Source of the DNA: Streptantibioticus rubrisoli
GTDB lineage: Bacteria > Actinomycetota > Actinomycetes > Streptomycetales > Streptomycetaceae
Length of the DNA stretch: 64,000 nucleotides
NCBI RefSeq assembly: GCF_024436055.1
Contig: NZ_JANFNH010000023.1
Location: 1 to 64,000 of the forward strand
Reading direction: 5' to 3'
Position 1 is the first letter of the stretch. Every line of letters begins with the position of its first letter. The notes below the pieces were generated by a model. It was not told where the DNA came from. It ran no database searches and was given only the letters and a program-made list of their open reading frames with translations. A program made the position numbers and the translations under genes. Of this stretch, positions 35,572 through 44,985 are shown in pieces.

Positions 35572-38500
35572 ATGTCCACTGCGCCTGCCCCCGCCCTGAC
35601 AGCCCTCCTCGAGCGGCTGCCCGAACTGACGCTGCGCGACCAGCACCGCCTCGGCCGCCGACTCGACGGTGCCCGCAAGATCCGCAAGCCCGAGGCCCGT
35701 GCGGCCGTCTACGCGGAGATCACCGCGCAGCTCGCGGAGGCCGAGGCCCGGGTCGCCCGGCGCCGCGCCTGCGTGCCCAAGATCACATATCCCGAGCAGC
35801 TTCCGGTCAGCCAGAAGAAGGACGAGATCCTGGCGGCGATCAGGGACCACCAGGTAGTGATCGTCGCGGGCGAGACGGGCTCCGGCAAGACCACCCAGAT
35901 CCCCAAGATCTGCCTGGAGCTGGGCCGCGGCGTCAAAGGCCTGATCGGCCACACCCAGCCGCGCAGGCTCGCCGCCCGCACGGTGGCCGAGCGGGTCGCG
36001 GAGGAGCTGAACACGCCGCTGGGCTCCGCGATCGGCTGGAAGGTCCGCTTCACCGACCAGGTGGGCGACTCCACCCTGGTGAAGCTGATGACCGACGGCA
36101 TCATGCTCGCCGAGATCCAGACCGACCGCGAGCTGCGCCAGTACGACACGATCATCATCGACGAGGCGCACGAGCGCAGCCTCAACATCGACTTCATCCT
36201 CGGCTACCTGGCCCAGCTGCTGCCCCGCCGCCCCGAGCTGAAGGTCGTCATCACCTCGGCGACCATCGACCCTGAACGGTTCTCCCGGCACTTCGGCGAC
36301 GCCCCCATCATCGAGGTCTCCGGCCGTACGTACCCGGTGGAGGTGCGCTACCGGCCGCTGCTGGAGGAGGGCGGCGAGGACGCCGACCGCGACCAGGTCA
36401 CCGCTATCTGCGACGCCGTGGACGAGCTGCAGCGCGAGGGGCCCGGCGACATCCTGGTCTTCCTCTCCGGCGAACGGGAGATCCGCGACACCGCGGACGC
36501 GCTCAACAAGAAGAACCTCAGGCTGACGGAAGTGCTGCCGCTGTACGCGCGGCTGTCGCACGCCGAGCAGCACCGGGTGTTCCAGAGACCCGCCCAAGGA
36601 GCAGTCCGCCGCATCGTGCTCGCCACCAACGTGGCCGAGACCTCGCTGACCGTCCCCGGCATCAAGTACGTCATCGACCCGGGCACCGCCAGGATCTCGC
36701 GCTACAGCCACCGCACCAAGGTGCAGCGGCTGCCCATCGAGCCGATCAGCCAGGCCAGTGCCAACCAGCGCAAGGGCCGCTGCGGCCGTACCTCGGACGG
36801 CATCTGCATCCGGCTGTACTCCGAGGACGACTTCAACTCCCGCCCGGAGTTCACCGACGCCGAGATCCTGCGCACCAACCTGGCCTCGGTCATCCTCCAG
36901 ATGACCGCCGCGGGTCTGGGTGACATCGCGAAGTTCCCGTTCATCGATCCGCCGGACAGCCGCCACATCAAGGACGGCGTCCAACTGCTCGAAGAGCTCG
37001 GCGCGTTGGACCCCCAGCAGAAGGACGTCCGCAAGCGCCTCACCCCGATCGGCCGCAAGCTCTCCCAGCTGCCGGTCGACCCGCGGCTGGCCCGGATGGT
37101 CCTGGAGGCGGACCGCAACGGCTGTGTGCGCGAGGTCATGGTGATCGCCGCCGCGCTGTCCATCCAGGACCCGCGCGAGCGCCCCTCGGACAAGCAGCAG
37201 CAGGCGGACGACAAGCACCGCAGGTTCGCCGACGAGACCAGCGACTTCCTGGCCTTCCTCAACCTGTGGCGGTACGTCCGAGAGCAGCAGAAGACCCTGT
37301 CCTCCTCCGCGTTCCGCCGGATGTGCCGCTCGGAGTTCCTCAACTATCTGCGGATACGCGAATGGCAGGACATCTACAGCCAGTTGCGCACCGTCGCCAG
37401 GTCGATGGACATCCACGTCAACGAGCAGGACGCGGACCCGCAGCGGGTGCACGTCTCGCTGCTCGCTGGCCTGCTGTCGCACATCGGGCTCAAAGACACG
37501 GAAAAGAACGAGTACCTCGGTGCGCGCAGCGCCAAGTTCGCGGTCTTCCCCGGCTCCGCGCTGTTCAAGAAGCCGCCGCGGTGGATCATGTCGGCCGAAC
37601 TGGTGGAGACCTCACGGCTGTGGGCGCGGGTCAACGCCAGGATCGAACCGGAGTGGGTCGAGCCGCTCGCCCAGCACCTGGTCAAACGCACCTACAGCGA
37701 GCCGCACTGGGAGCAGAAGCAGGCCGCGGTGATGGCCTACGAGCGGGTCACGCTGTACGGCGTACCGCTGGTCGCCCAGCGCAAGGTCAACTACGGCCGG
37801 ATCGACCCCGAGGTCTCCCGCGAGCTGTTCATCCGCAGCGCCCTGGTGGAGGGCGACTGGCGCACCCACCACCAGTTCTTCCACGACAACCGCAAACTCC
37901 TCGGCGAGGTCGAGGAGTTGGAGCACCGGGCGCGCCGCCGCGACATCCTGGTGGACGACGAGGCGCTGTTCGACTTCTACGACGAGCGGCTGCCGGAACA
38001 CGTGGTCTCCGGCGCCCACTTCGACGCGTGGTGGAAGCACAAGCGGCGTGAGGAACCGGAGTTGCTCAACTTCGAGCACTCCATGCTGATCAACGAGGCC
38101 GCGGAGGCGGTCACCAAGGACGACTACCCGGACTCCTGGCGCCAGGGCAGGCTGAAGTTCAAGGTGACGTACCAGTTCGAGCCGGGTGCGGACGCGGACG
38201 GCGTCACCGTGCACATCCCGCTCCAGGTGCTCAACCAGGTCACCCCGAACGGTTTCGACTGGCAGATCAGGGGGCTGCGGGAGGACCTGGTCACCGAGCT
38301 GATCCGCTCGCTGCCCAAGCCGATCCGCCGGATGTGCGTGCCCGCGCCCAACTACGCCAGGGCGTTCCTGGAGCGCGCGGTGGCCGGTCCCGAGCCGCTG
38401 ACCTCGGTGCTGGCGGACGAACTGCACCGGATGGTCGGGGTGGACGTGCACCCGGAGGACTTCGACTGGTCCAAGGTGCCCGACCACCTGAAGATGACCT

Positions 38501-39495
38501 TCCGGGTGGTCGACGAACGCAGGCGCAAGCTCGCCGAGGACAAGGACCTGGAAGCGCTGAAGCTGAAGCTGAAGCCGAAGACCCGGGAGGCGATCTCCAA
38601 GGCCGCCGGTTCCATCGGCATCGAACAGCGCAGCGGCCTCACCCAGTGGACGCTCGGCACGCTTCCGGCCGCCTTCGAGACCCGCCGCGGCGGGCACACG
38701 GTCAGGGCGTTCCCGGCGCTGGTGGATGAGGGCGAGTCGGTCGCCGTCAAGCTGTTCGACACCGAGGCCGAGCAGGCCGAGGCGATGTGGCGCGGCACAC
38801 GGCGGCTGATCCTGCTCAACCTGCCGTCCAATCCGGCCAAGTTCGCCCAGTCCAAGCTGGGCAACGCGGACAAGCTGGCGCTCTCCCGCAGCCCGCACGG
38901 CAGTGTGCAGGCGCTGTTCGACGACTGTGTGACCGCCGCCACGGACAAGCTGATCACCGACCACGGCGGCCCGGCGTGGGACGAGGAGGGGTTCCGCAAG
39001 CTGTTCGACAAGGTGCGGGCGGATGTGGTCGACACCACGTTCGACACGATCGCCAAGGTACGGCAGGTGTTGGCCGCCTGGCAGGCGTGCGAACGGCGGC
39101 TGAAGGCGACCACCAGCCCGGTGCTGCTGCCCGGCCTCACCGACGTCAAGGAGCAGCTGGCGGCCTTGATCCACCCCGGTTTCGTCACGGCGGCGGGCTG
39201 GCGCCGCCTGCCGGACCTGCTGCGCTATCTGGTGGCCGCGGACCGGCGGCTGCAGCAGATGCCCACCAGCGCCCAGCGGGACCGCACCCGGATGGACAAG
39301 GTCCACGAGATGCGGGACGAGTACGCGCAGTTGCTGGCGGCCCTCAAGCCCGGGCGGCCGGTGCCACCGGAGGTACGGGAGATCCGCTGGATGCTGGAGG
39401 AGCTCCGGGTCAGCTACTTCGCGCATGCGCTGGGCACGGCGTATCCGGTGTCCGACAAGCGGATCCTGAAGGCGATCGACGCGGCCTGGCCGTAG
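35572..39495 (+). CDS. hrpA: ATP-dependent RNA helicase HrpA
   Basis: This DEAH-box helicase of 1,307 residues has its Walker A site GETGSGKTTQIP near residue 100, DEAHERSLN near 196, TSATID, and motif VI QRKGRCGRTSDG near 398. It is followed by the HA2, OB-fold and the long DUF3418 C-terminal domain that distinguishes bacterial HrpA from eukaryotic DEAH proteins. Length agrees with E. coli HrpA (about 1,300). In other bacteria HrpA resolves stalled ribosomes and processes mRNA. The gene is single and is followed by a tRNA-Asp gene. Confidence 0.95.
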   Translation: MSTAPAPALTALLERLPELTLRDQHRLGRRLDGARKIRKPEARAAVYAEITAQLAEAEARVARRRACVPKITYPEQLPVSQKKDEILAAIRDHQVVIVAGETGSGKTTQIPKICLELGRGVKGLIGHTQPRRLAARTVAERVAEELNTPLGSAIGWKVRFTDQVGDSTLVKLMTDGIMLAEIQTDRELRQYDTIIIDEAHERSLNIDFILGYLAQLLPRRPELKVVITSATIDPERFSRHFGDAPIIEVSGRTYPVEVRYRPLLEEGGEDADRDQVTAICDAVDELQREGPGDILVFLSGEREIRDTADALNKKNLRLTEVLPLYARLSHAEQHRVFQRPAQGAVRRIVLATNVAETSLTVPGIKYVIDPGTARISRYSHRTKVQRLPIEPISQASANQRKGRCGRTSDGICIRLYSEDDFNSRPEFTDAEILRTNLASVILQMTAAGLGDIAKFPFIDPPDSRHIKDGVQLLEELGALDPQQKDVRKRLTPIGRKLSQLPVDPRLARMVLEADRNGCVREVMVIAAALSIQDPRERPSDKQQQADDKHRRFADETSDFLAFLNLWRYVREQQKTLSSSAFRRMCRSEFLNYLRIREWQDIYSQLRTVARSMDIHVNEQDADPQRVHVSLLAGLLSHIGLKDTEKNEYLGARSAKFAVFPGSALFKKPPRWIMSAELVETSRLWARVNARIEPEWVEPLAQHLVKRTYSEPHWEQKQAAVMAYERVTLYGVPLVAQRKVNYGRIDPEVSRELFIRSALVEGDWRTHHQFFHDNRKLLGEVEELEHRARRRDILVDDEALFDFYDERLPEHVVSGAHFDAWWKHKRREEPELLNFEHSMLINEAAEAVTKDDYPDSWRQGRLKFKVTYQFEPGADADGVTVHIPLQVLNQVTPNGFDWQIRGLREDLVTELIRSLPKPIRRMCVPAPNYARAFLERAVAGPEPLTSVLADELHRMVGVDVHPEDFDWSKVPDHLKMTFRVVDERRRKLAEDKDLEALKLKLKPKTREAISKAAGSIGIEQRSGLTQWTLGTLPAAFETRRGGHTVRAFPALVDEGESVAVKLFDTEAEQAEAMWRGTRRLILLNLPSNPAKFAQSKLGNADKLALSRSPHGSVQALFDDCVTAATDKLITDHGGPAWDEEGFRKLFDKVRADVVDTTFDTIAKVRQVLAAWQACERRLKATTSPVLLPGLTDVKEQLAALIHPGFVTAAGWRRLPDLLRYLVAADRRLQQMPTSAQRDRTRMDKVHEMRDEYAQLLAALKPGRPVPPEVREIRWMLEELRVSYFAHALGTAYPVSDKRILKAIDAAWP

Positions 39496-39518
39496 CCGGG
39501 CGGCCTCGGGATCGCGAG

Positions 39519-39549
39519 TTCGACCTGGGGGCCTGTGCTGCTGTACAGT
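39519..39549 (+). promoter_or_regulatory. probable promoter of second tRNA-Asp
   Basis: TTCGAC and TACAGT are spaced by 19 bases about 40 bp before the tRNA gene. The match to consensus is moderate. Confidence 0.45.
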
Positions 39550-39589
39550 CTTCATCGCAGCGCAGGAAGTTCTCACAGCTGCGAAACCT

Positions 39590-39664
39590 GGTCCTGTGGA
39601 GCAGTTTGGAGTGCTCGCCACCCTGTCAAGGTGGAGGCCGCGGGTTCAAATCCCGTCAGGACCG
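39590..39664 (+). tRNA. tRNA-Asp (anticodon GTC), second copy
   Basis: All 75 nt are identical to the tRNA-Asp in the upstream cluster. The flanking sequences differ, so this is a separate transcription unit with its own terminator. Confidence 0.97.
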
Positions 39665-39668
39665 CAGT

Positions 39669-39699
39669 CGCCCCGCATCCTTGTGGATGCGGGGCGTTT
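39669..39699 (+). terminator. terminator of tRNA-Asp
   Basis: An inverted repeat with arm CGCCCCGCATCC and a TTGT loop, followed by TTTCTC, starts five bases after the tRNA. Confidence 0.8.
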
Positions 39700-39904
39700 C
39701 TCATGCCCGGACAGCCGTGCCGCAGCGCGGAGACCGCGCGCCGCCCACCGCCGAGCGCGCGCCACGGCGCCCAGGGGCTGGCGGCGATCGGGTGGGCGGC
39801 TGGGCACAACTCCTGGGCCGCCATGCGGCCTTGACGCGCGAGGGAGCGGCGAGTACCTCTGGCATAAGCGCAGCGAACGCCGCAGCGAAAGGCGGTGCAT
39901 CCGG

Positions 39905-40081
39905 ATGTCGACATCCGTTTCAGGGGACGCACAGCGCCAAACCCGGGCACTGCTGCGTGCCCATCTGTCCGCCGCCGCGGGCCACGGTCACCTGACCCGC
40001 CACTGCCCGATCTGCCACCGGCTGCTCCGCCTGGCGATGCGGTCGACCTCGGAACCGCAGTCCACAGACACCCGCAGCTGA
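39905..40081 (+). CDS. small protein with CPICH motif (DUF6274-like)
   Basis: A 58-residue basic protein: RQTRALLRAHLSAA, then HLTRHCPICHRLLRLAM. The pair of cysteines flanked by histidines could bind zinc. Small proteins of this appearance are found next to bldC in many Streptomyces genomes and are listed as DUF6274, to my recollection. The ATG lies inside a longer open frame; the size and motif support this start. Function unknown. Confidence 0.65.
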   Translation: MSTSVSGDAQRQTRALLRAHLSAAAGHGHLTRHCPICHRLLRLAMRSTSEPQSTDTRS

Positions 40082-40135
40082 CCCAAAAACCGACAGAGCC
40101 CCCTTTACCGCATCCCTACATCGGGCGGCAATAGC

Positions 40136-40156
40136 GTCACATGTGACGGGAGTCAC
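40136..40156. promoter_or_regulatory. overlapping palindromes resembling a Crp-type site
   Basis: GTCACATGTGAC is a perfect palindrome and overlaps GTGACGGGAGTCAC, which fits the GTG(N)6GNCAC consensus reported for Streptomyces Crp. It lies between convergent genes, so its target promoter is unclear. Confidence 0.4.
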
Positions 40157-40279
40157 CAGAACAGTTACGGAGAAGGTGGAACTTCCACCCCTTCCGCATG
40201 CCGTCAATTTAATATGTGAAATTGCACTCCCGTCGCATAGCCGCCCGAACAGCCTTACGAGCCGTTTTCGAGCACAAAA

Positions 40280-40315
40280 AGATCGCGTCGGACCCGGCGG
40301 AGTCCGACGCGATCT
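40280..40315 (-). terminator. terminator downstream of bldC
   Basis: A perfect 14-base inverted repeat (arm AGATCGCGTCGGAC) with an eight-base loop, flanked on the minus-strand 3' side by TTTTTGTGC, which gives it a T-tract. It ends the bldC transcript about 90 bp after the stop. Confidence 0.8.
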
Positions 40316-40401
40316 GGAGGCGAACCCTGATGGGGACAGGGGTCAGGAAGTGCTTGGGCGTTCCGGGCTGGGGGACCCGGAATCAGCTGTTCTGGGGTGT
40401 T

Positions 40402-40608
40402 TCAGCTCTCGGAACGCTGCTGCGGAATGCCCGCGAGCAGGGCCCGGACCTCCGCCTCGCGGTAGCGGCGGTGGCCACCGAGCGTGCGGATGGACGTGAG
40501 CTTGCCTGCCTTTGCCCAGCGCGTGACCGTCTTCGGGTCCACACGGAACATGGTGGCGACCTCAGCGGGGGTCAGCAGCGGCTCGGCATCAGGGGTGCGA
40601 GCGGTCAT
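40402..40608 (-). CDS. bldC: developmental transcriptional regulator BldC
   Basis: The 68-residue protein is a MerR-like winged-helix DNA-binding domain without an effector domain: LLTPAEVATMFRVDPKTVTR (helix-turn-helix), then WAKAGKLTSIRTLGGHRRY (wing). It matches BldC over essentially its whole length. BldC binds direct repeats cooperatively and controls the timing of aerial growth and sporulation. GGAGGCCGC is found eight to twelve bases before the ATG. The gene is single, with a long upstream region, and the synteny with hrpA and vdh is that of Streptomyces. Confidence 0.97.
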   Translation of the reverse strand: MTARTPDAEPLLTPAEVATMFRVDPKTVTRWAKAGKLTSIRTLGGHRRYREAEVRALLAGIPQQRSES

Positions 40609-41086
40609 GAGCGGCCTCCTCGGGAGAACCGAACCATCACGGTTCTTTCCTCTAAATTCTGCACCTTGACCCGCGTTGCCCGAAATGGCGGACGCGAGCC
40701 GAGTCGGTAATAGGACGAACGGCTTGTCCTCGGCACTACAACTACACCATCTGTCCAGCCGTGTCGGCCAAACCGATGGAATTGCCCTCTCAGGTGTTCA
40801 AGCTCGGCGGAAGCCGATGGACCGGGCCATAACGGACAGTCACGCAGGCGTGACGATCAGTCACAGTGAGATCAAAGGACCGGGGGGACACAAGAACACG
40901 CAAGTTGTCCTATTTTGACACGAGGGTTAGCTATGGAGGCAAGAGTCAGGAAACGTGCTCTCCATCACGCTTGACCAATTGGCCGGGATCAGGACCAAGG
41001 ACCCGGGCAGGGTCCTGTCCAAATCCCGTTCCCGGGATAAGCGTTCGGTAAGGGTACACATCACCCCGTGCGGGTCAAACGCGCGT
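40609..41086 (-). promoter_or_regulatory. long upstream region of bldC
   Basis: This 478-bp gap has no supported gene. It is lower in GC than the average and contains the inverted repeat GTCACGC-AG-GCGTGAC at 40839-40854 and a second, diverged copy of GTCAC-type half-sites at 40860. This is the likely bldC promoter and operator area; the exact promoter could not be fixed by eye. Confidence 0.5.
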
Positions 41087-41992
41087 TCAGCTCGCGTACT
41101 GCAGCTCGCGCACCCCGCGCCAGCGAGCGGTCAACCTCGCGTAGGTCTCCGCGGCCCGCGCGCCGTCCCCCTCGCGCAGCGCCGCCAGCCCCTCCGCCAC
41201 CTCGGCGGCGCTGTGGTCGCCCGCCAGCCGGCTCTCCGGAATGGCGTGCACCAGGCCGCCGTAGTCCAACTCCACCAGCGAGCGCGGATGGAACTCCTCA
41301 AGCCAGCGGCCGACGTCCACCAGGCCGTCGATCAGCGGCCCTTCCTCCAGGCTGTCCCGCAGCACCCGCAGCCCCCGCGCCACCCGGCGCCGCGCCTGCA
41401 CCATCGGCGCGCGGTAGCGCAGCACCGGGGCGGTACGCCGCTTCTCGTCGCCGCCGTCGTCCGGTTCGGCCACACTGCCCGGCTCGAACTCCCGCTCCGC
41501 GTCGTCGAAGAGGGCGAACCAGCGCACCGGCACGTGCCAGGTGGCCGACCGGATCCACGGCCGGGCGTCCGGGTTGGCGGCCCGCCACTGCTCGTGGTCC
41601 GCGGTCGTCTGGCGCCGTACGACCGGTGGCAGCACCGCGTCCAGCACCGGAGCGGGCAGCTCCTGCTGAAGTTCCTCAAGCGCCAGCCAGGCGCGCAGCC
41701 GGGTGCGCCACGGACAGATGTGGGTCACCTCGTCGACCACCGCGACGAAGGCGTCCCGGCTCTCGTGCACCGGCACCGGAACCGGCGGCACCGGCACCAG
41801 GTCGGCCAGCGACTGGCGCAACTCGTCCTGGGCGGTGGGCAGATGACCCGCCGCCGCGTACCGCTTCCAGTGGCTGCGCTCGGGCTCGGGAAAGGCCGCG
41901 AGAGGCTCGTAGACGCGCAGATACGACGCGTACGGCACCGCAACCGCAGACAAGCCCACACCAGCTCCCTCGTCGCCGTCTGTATGCCGCAT
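41087..41992 (-). CDS. conserved actinobacterial protein, unknown function
   Basis: The 301-residue soluble protein has no recognised catalytic motif. It is rich in Arg, Glu and Trp, with a helical N-terminal half (YASYLRVYEPLAAFP) and a C-terminal helical region ending in WRGVRELQYAS. It occupies the position next to bldC and vdh that is held by a conserved hypothetical gene in Streptomyces. The open frame extends 21 codons upstream, but those codons are low-complexity; the ATG used here begins MRHTDGDEGAG. Function unknown. Confidence 0.75.
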   Translation of the reverse strand: MRHTDGDEGAGVGLSAVAVPYASYLRVYEPLAAFPEPERSHWKRYAAAGHLPTAQDELRQSLADLVPVPPVPVPVHESRDAFVAVVDEVTHICPWRTRLRAWLALEELQQELPAPVLDAVLPPVVRRQTTADHEQWRAANPDARPWIRSATWHVPVRWFALFDDAEREFEPGSVAEPDDGGDEKRRTAPVLRYRAPMVQARRRVARGLRVLRDSLEEGPLIDGLVDVGRWLEEFHPRSLVELDYGGLVHAIPESRLAGDHSAAEVAEGLAALREGDGARAAETYARLTARWRGVRELQYAS

Positions 41993-42176
41993 CGTGCCAC
42001 GGCGGCCGCCCTTCCGTCTCCCACCCACCGGCCCGCCGGGCAAGGCTTTCGTCAACCGCCGGAGTGATCCGTGACACGGGGGGCGCTACAGCGTGTGAAC
42101 AGGCCTAGTCTTCTGTTCAACGGGCCCTCCCCTACCCTCCCGGAGGGCTTATTCACCGACCTCGGGAGTCACCACC

Positions 42177-43289
42177 GTGACCGACGTACGTCCATCAGAT
42201 TCCGTGGTCTCCAAGCTGTTCCGATCGGAGCAGGGGGGACACGAACAGGTCGTGCTCTGCCAGGACCGCGACAGCGGCCTGAAGGCCGTCATCGCCATCC
42301 ACTCCACCGCCTTGGGCCCCGCGCTCGGCGGCACCCGCTTCTTCCCGTACGCCAGCGACGAGGAGGCCGTCGAGGACGCGCTGAACCTCGCCCGCGGCAT
42401 GAGCTACAAGAACGCCCTCGCGGGCCTGGACCACGGTGGCGGCAAGGCCGTCATCATCGGCGACCCCGTGGTCGACAAGACGCCCGAACTCCTGCGCGCC
42501 TACGGGCGGTTCGTCGCCTCGCTCGGCGGCCGCTACGTGACCGCGTGCGACGTCGGCACCTACGTGGCCGACATGGACGTCGTCGCCACCGAGAACAAGT
42601 GGACCACCGGCCGCTCCCCGGAGAACGGCGGCGCGGGCGACTCCTCGGTGCTCACCGCCTACGGCGTCTTCCAGGGCATGCGGGCCTCCGCGCAGGTGCG
42701 CTGGGGGGATCCGACGCTGCGCGGCCGCCGGGTGGGCATCGCGGGCGTCGGCAAGGTCGGCCACCACCTGGTGGAGCACCTGCTGTCGGACGGCGCGGCC
42801 GTGGTGATCACCGACGTGCGCGCCGAGGCGGTGGAGCGGATCCGCGCCGCTCACCCCGAGGTCGAGGCCGTCGCGACCACCGACGAGCTGATCGCCGCGC
42901 GGCTGGACGTTTACGCACCGTGTGCGCTTGGTGGCGCTTTGAACGACAACAGCGTGCGCAATCTCACAGCTTCGGTGGTCTGTGGCGCCGCCAACAACCA
43001 ACTGGCGCACCCCGGCGTGGAGAAGGATCTGGCCGATCGCGGAATCCTTTACGCCCCCGACTACGTGGTGAATGCCGGTGGCGTGATCCAGGTGGCCGAC
43101 GAGTTGCACGGGTTCGATTTCGACCGGGCGAAGGCAAAGGCCACCAAGATCTTTGACACAACTTTGGCAATATTCGAACGCGCCGCCAGCGATGGAATTC
43201 CGCCAGCCGCCGCCGCGGACCGGTTGGCCGAGCAGCGGATGGCCGACCGAACCCCCGCCGAGAGCTGGTTGCGCCCAACGGTTGACTGA
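42177..43289 (+). CDS. vdh: valine dehydrogenase (Glu/Leu/Phe/Val dehydrogenase family)
   Basis: The 370-residue enzyme deaminates L-valine and other branched-chain amino acids with NAD, giving 2-oxoacids that feed branched fatty-acid and polyketide precursors. The substrate region [14 protein letters not shown] and catalytic lysine motif [16 protein letters not shown] (about residues 80-95) and the NAD fold [17 protein letters not shown] (about 182-198) are present. Length agrees with Streptomyces Vdh. The start codon GTG/ATG follows GGGAGTCACC. Single gene, divergent from the conserved unknown gene. Confidence 0.93.
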   Translation: MTDVRPSDSVVSKLFRSEQGGHEQVVLCQDRDSGLKAVIAIHSTALGPALGGTRFFPYASDEEAVEDALNLARGMSYKNALAGLDHGGGKAVIIGDPVVDKTPELLRAYGRFVASLGGRYVTACDVGTYVADMDVVATENKWTTGRSPENGGAGDSSVLTAYGVFQGMRASAQVRWGDPTLRGRRVGIAGVGKVGHHLVEHLLSDGAAVVITDVRAEAVERIRAAHPEVEAVATTDELIAARLDVYAPCALGGALNDNSVRNLTASVVCGAANNQLAHPGVEKDLADRGILYAPDYVVNAGGVIQVADELHGFDFDRAKAKATKIFDTTLAIFERAASDGIPPAAAADRLAEQRMADRTPAESWLRPTVD

Positions 43290-43349
43290 TGGGGTGACCC
43301 GTACCACGACCCGGCCGCCGTCCTGCCGCGAAAGAAGGTAAAATCGTGG

Positions 43350-43540
43350 CTGACCAGCTAGGACGGGGGCGTTAACGGCCCCTGCTTCGACGCGCGTCGT
43401 GCGGGCGACGTACCGTGTGGGCGCGGAAGCAGGTACCGTTGAAGCCCTACGGACCGGTCTTCGCTATGGAGACCGTTCCCATTCATGAACGCGTGTCAAG
43501 ACTCGGGGCCGTCGAGCCCCGCCGTTGAGGGGGTCGAGCC
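43350..43540 (+). ncRNA. structured leader RNA candidate upstream of the DUF3073 gene
   Basis: About 190 bases between a TAAAAT at 43339-43344 (possible -10) and the DUF3073 start hold several complementary segments: GGGGCG-TTAA-CGGCCCC, the palindrome CGACGCGCGTCG, an eight-base long-range pair CCTGCTTC with GAAGCAGG, and GGTCT with AGACC. The amount of pairing suggests a cis-acting RNA or an independent small RNA. No known riboswitch class was recognised. Confidence 0.5.
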
Positions 43541-43798
43541 ATGGGGCGCGGCCGGGCCAAGGCCAAGCAGACAAAGGTCGCCCGCCAGCTGAAGTACAAC
43601 AGCGGCGGAACGGATCTCTCACGTCTGGCCGAGGAGCTGGGCGCATCGTCGCCGACGCGACCGGTGAAGCCGGAGCACGATGACGATGAGCGGAACAACG
43701 ACCCGTACGCACGGTACGCGGATCTTTACAACGACGAAGACGACGAGGACGAGGACGCCGAGGGGCAACACTCGTCGCAGCAGCGTCGTCGCGCTTGA
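43541..43798 (+). CDS. DUF3073 family protein
   Basis: The 85-residue protein has a basic N-terminus (MGRGRAKAKQTKVARQLKY) with the conserved RxLKYNS motif, a central SRLAEELG segment, and a strongly acidic C-terminus ending in SSQQRRRA. This bipolar charge pattern is the DUF3073 hallmark. The family is actinobacterial and its function is unknown; nucleic-acid or ribosome association is a guess from charge. It is preceded by a long structured leader and followed by a strong terminator, so it is monocistronic and probably well expressed. Confidence 0.93.
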   Translation: MGRGRAKAKQTKVARQLKYNSGGTDLSRLAEELGASSPTRPVKPEHDDDERNNDPYARYADLYNDEDDEDEDAEGQHSSQQRRRA

Positions 43799-43814
43799 CC
43801 CTATGTCTCGCCCA

Positions 43815-43842
43815 CCCGGTCCGGGCCCCAGCCCGGACCGGG
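43815..43842 (+). terminator. terminator between DUF3073 and purM
   Basis: A perfect 12-base inverted repeat (arm CCCGGTCCGGGC) with loop CCCA, followed by TTTCGTCGT. It lies between convergent genes and may act in both directions. Confidence 0.85.
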
Positions 43843-43874
43843 TTTCGTCGTGTTCCAACGCCCCGGCGCAGCGC

Positions 43875-44945
43875 CTACCCCGCGTAGTCGCCGGTCAGCG
43901 CCACGGCCTCGGCCCGATCCCCGCGTTCGGTGATCTCACCGCAGACCCAGGCGTCCACCCCGCGGTCGGCCAGCGTGGCCAGCGCCACGTCCACCGACTC
44001 CCGCGGCACCACGGCGATCATGCCGACCCCCATGTTCAGGGTCTTCTCCAGCTCCGGGCGGCTGACCGCGCCCAACGTGCCGACCAGGTCGAAGACCGGG
44101 GCCGGGGTCCAGGTCGAGCGGTCGACCACGGCGTGCAGCCCGTCGGGGATGACCCGGGCCAGGTTGTTGGCCAGCCCGCCACCGGTGATGTGCGAGAACG
44201 CGTGCACCTCGGTGGTACGGGTGAGCGCCAGGCAGTCCAGCGCGTAGATCCTGGTCGGCTCCAGCAGCTCCTCGCCCAGCGTCCGGCCGAACTCCGGAAC
44301 CTCCCGGTCCAGCGCCCAGCCCGCCCGGTCGAACAGCACATGGCGGACGAGTGAGTACCCGTTCGAGTGAAGTCCGGAGGACTCGATCGCGATGACCGCG
44401 TCCCCCTTTCGGATGCGATCCGCGCCCAGCAGGCGGTCCGCCTCGACAACGCCGGTACCGGCGCCCGCAACGTCGAACTCGTCGGCGCCCAGCAGCCCGG
44501 GGTGCTCCGCGGTCTCCCCGCCGACCAGGGCACACCCGGCCAGCGAGCAGCCCTCGGCGATGCCCTTGACGATGGCGGCGACCCGCTCGGGGTGGACCTT
44601 GCCGACGCAGATGTAGTCGGTCATGAACAGCGGCTCCGCGCCGCAGACCACCAGGTCGTCCACCACCATGCCGACCAGGTCGTGGCCGATGGTGTCGTAC
44701 ACGCCCATCCGCCGGGCGATGTCCACCTTGGTGCCGACGCCGTCGGTGGCCGAGGCCAGCAGCGGACGCTCGTAGCGCTTGAGCGCGCTGGCGTCGAAGA
44801 GCCCGGCGAAGCCGCCGAGTCCGCCGACCACCTCGGGGCGGGTGGCCTTGCGCACCCACTCCTTCATCAGCTCGACGGCGGTGTCACCCGCCTCGATGTC
44901 GACGCCCGCGGCGGCGTAGCTCGCACCGGTGGTCTCTGAAGACAT
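43875..44945 (-). CDS. purM: phosphoribosylformylglycinamidine cyclo-ligase
   Basis: PurM closes the imidazole ring of purines: FGAM plus ATP gives AIR. The 356-residue protein shows the AIRS-family N-terminal GLGGFAGLFDAS, ATDGVGTKVDIA, DLVGMVVDDLVVCGAEPL and the later ESSGLHSNGYSLVR and HITGGGLANNLAR motifs. Length is normal (about 350). It follows purF by 40 bp on the same strand, so the two probably form one transcript. Confidence 0.97.
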   Translation of the reverse strand: MSSETTGASYAAAGVDIEAGDTAVELMKEWVRKATRPEVVGGLGGFAGLFDASALKRYERPLLASATDGVGTKVDIARRMGVYDTIGHDLVGMVVDDLVVCGAEPLFMTDYICVGKVHPERVAAIVKGIAEGCSLAGCALVGGETAEHPGLLGADEFDVAGAGTGVVEADRLLGADRIRKGDAVIAIESSGLHSNGYSLVRHVLFDRAGWALDREVPEFGRTLGEELLEPTRIYALDCLALTRTTEVHAFSHITGGGLANNLARVIPDGLHAVVDRSTWTPAPVFDLVGTLGAVSRPELEKTLNMGVGMIAVVPRESVDVALATLADRGVDAWVCGEITERGDRAEAVALTGDYAG

Positions 44946-44985
44946 TGCCTTGAGATCTTTCGTGTGAGGGGTTACGAGCCCGGGC

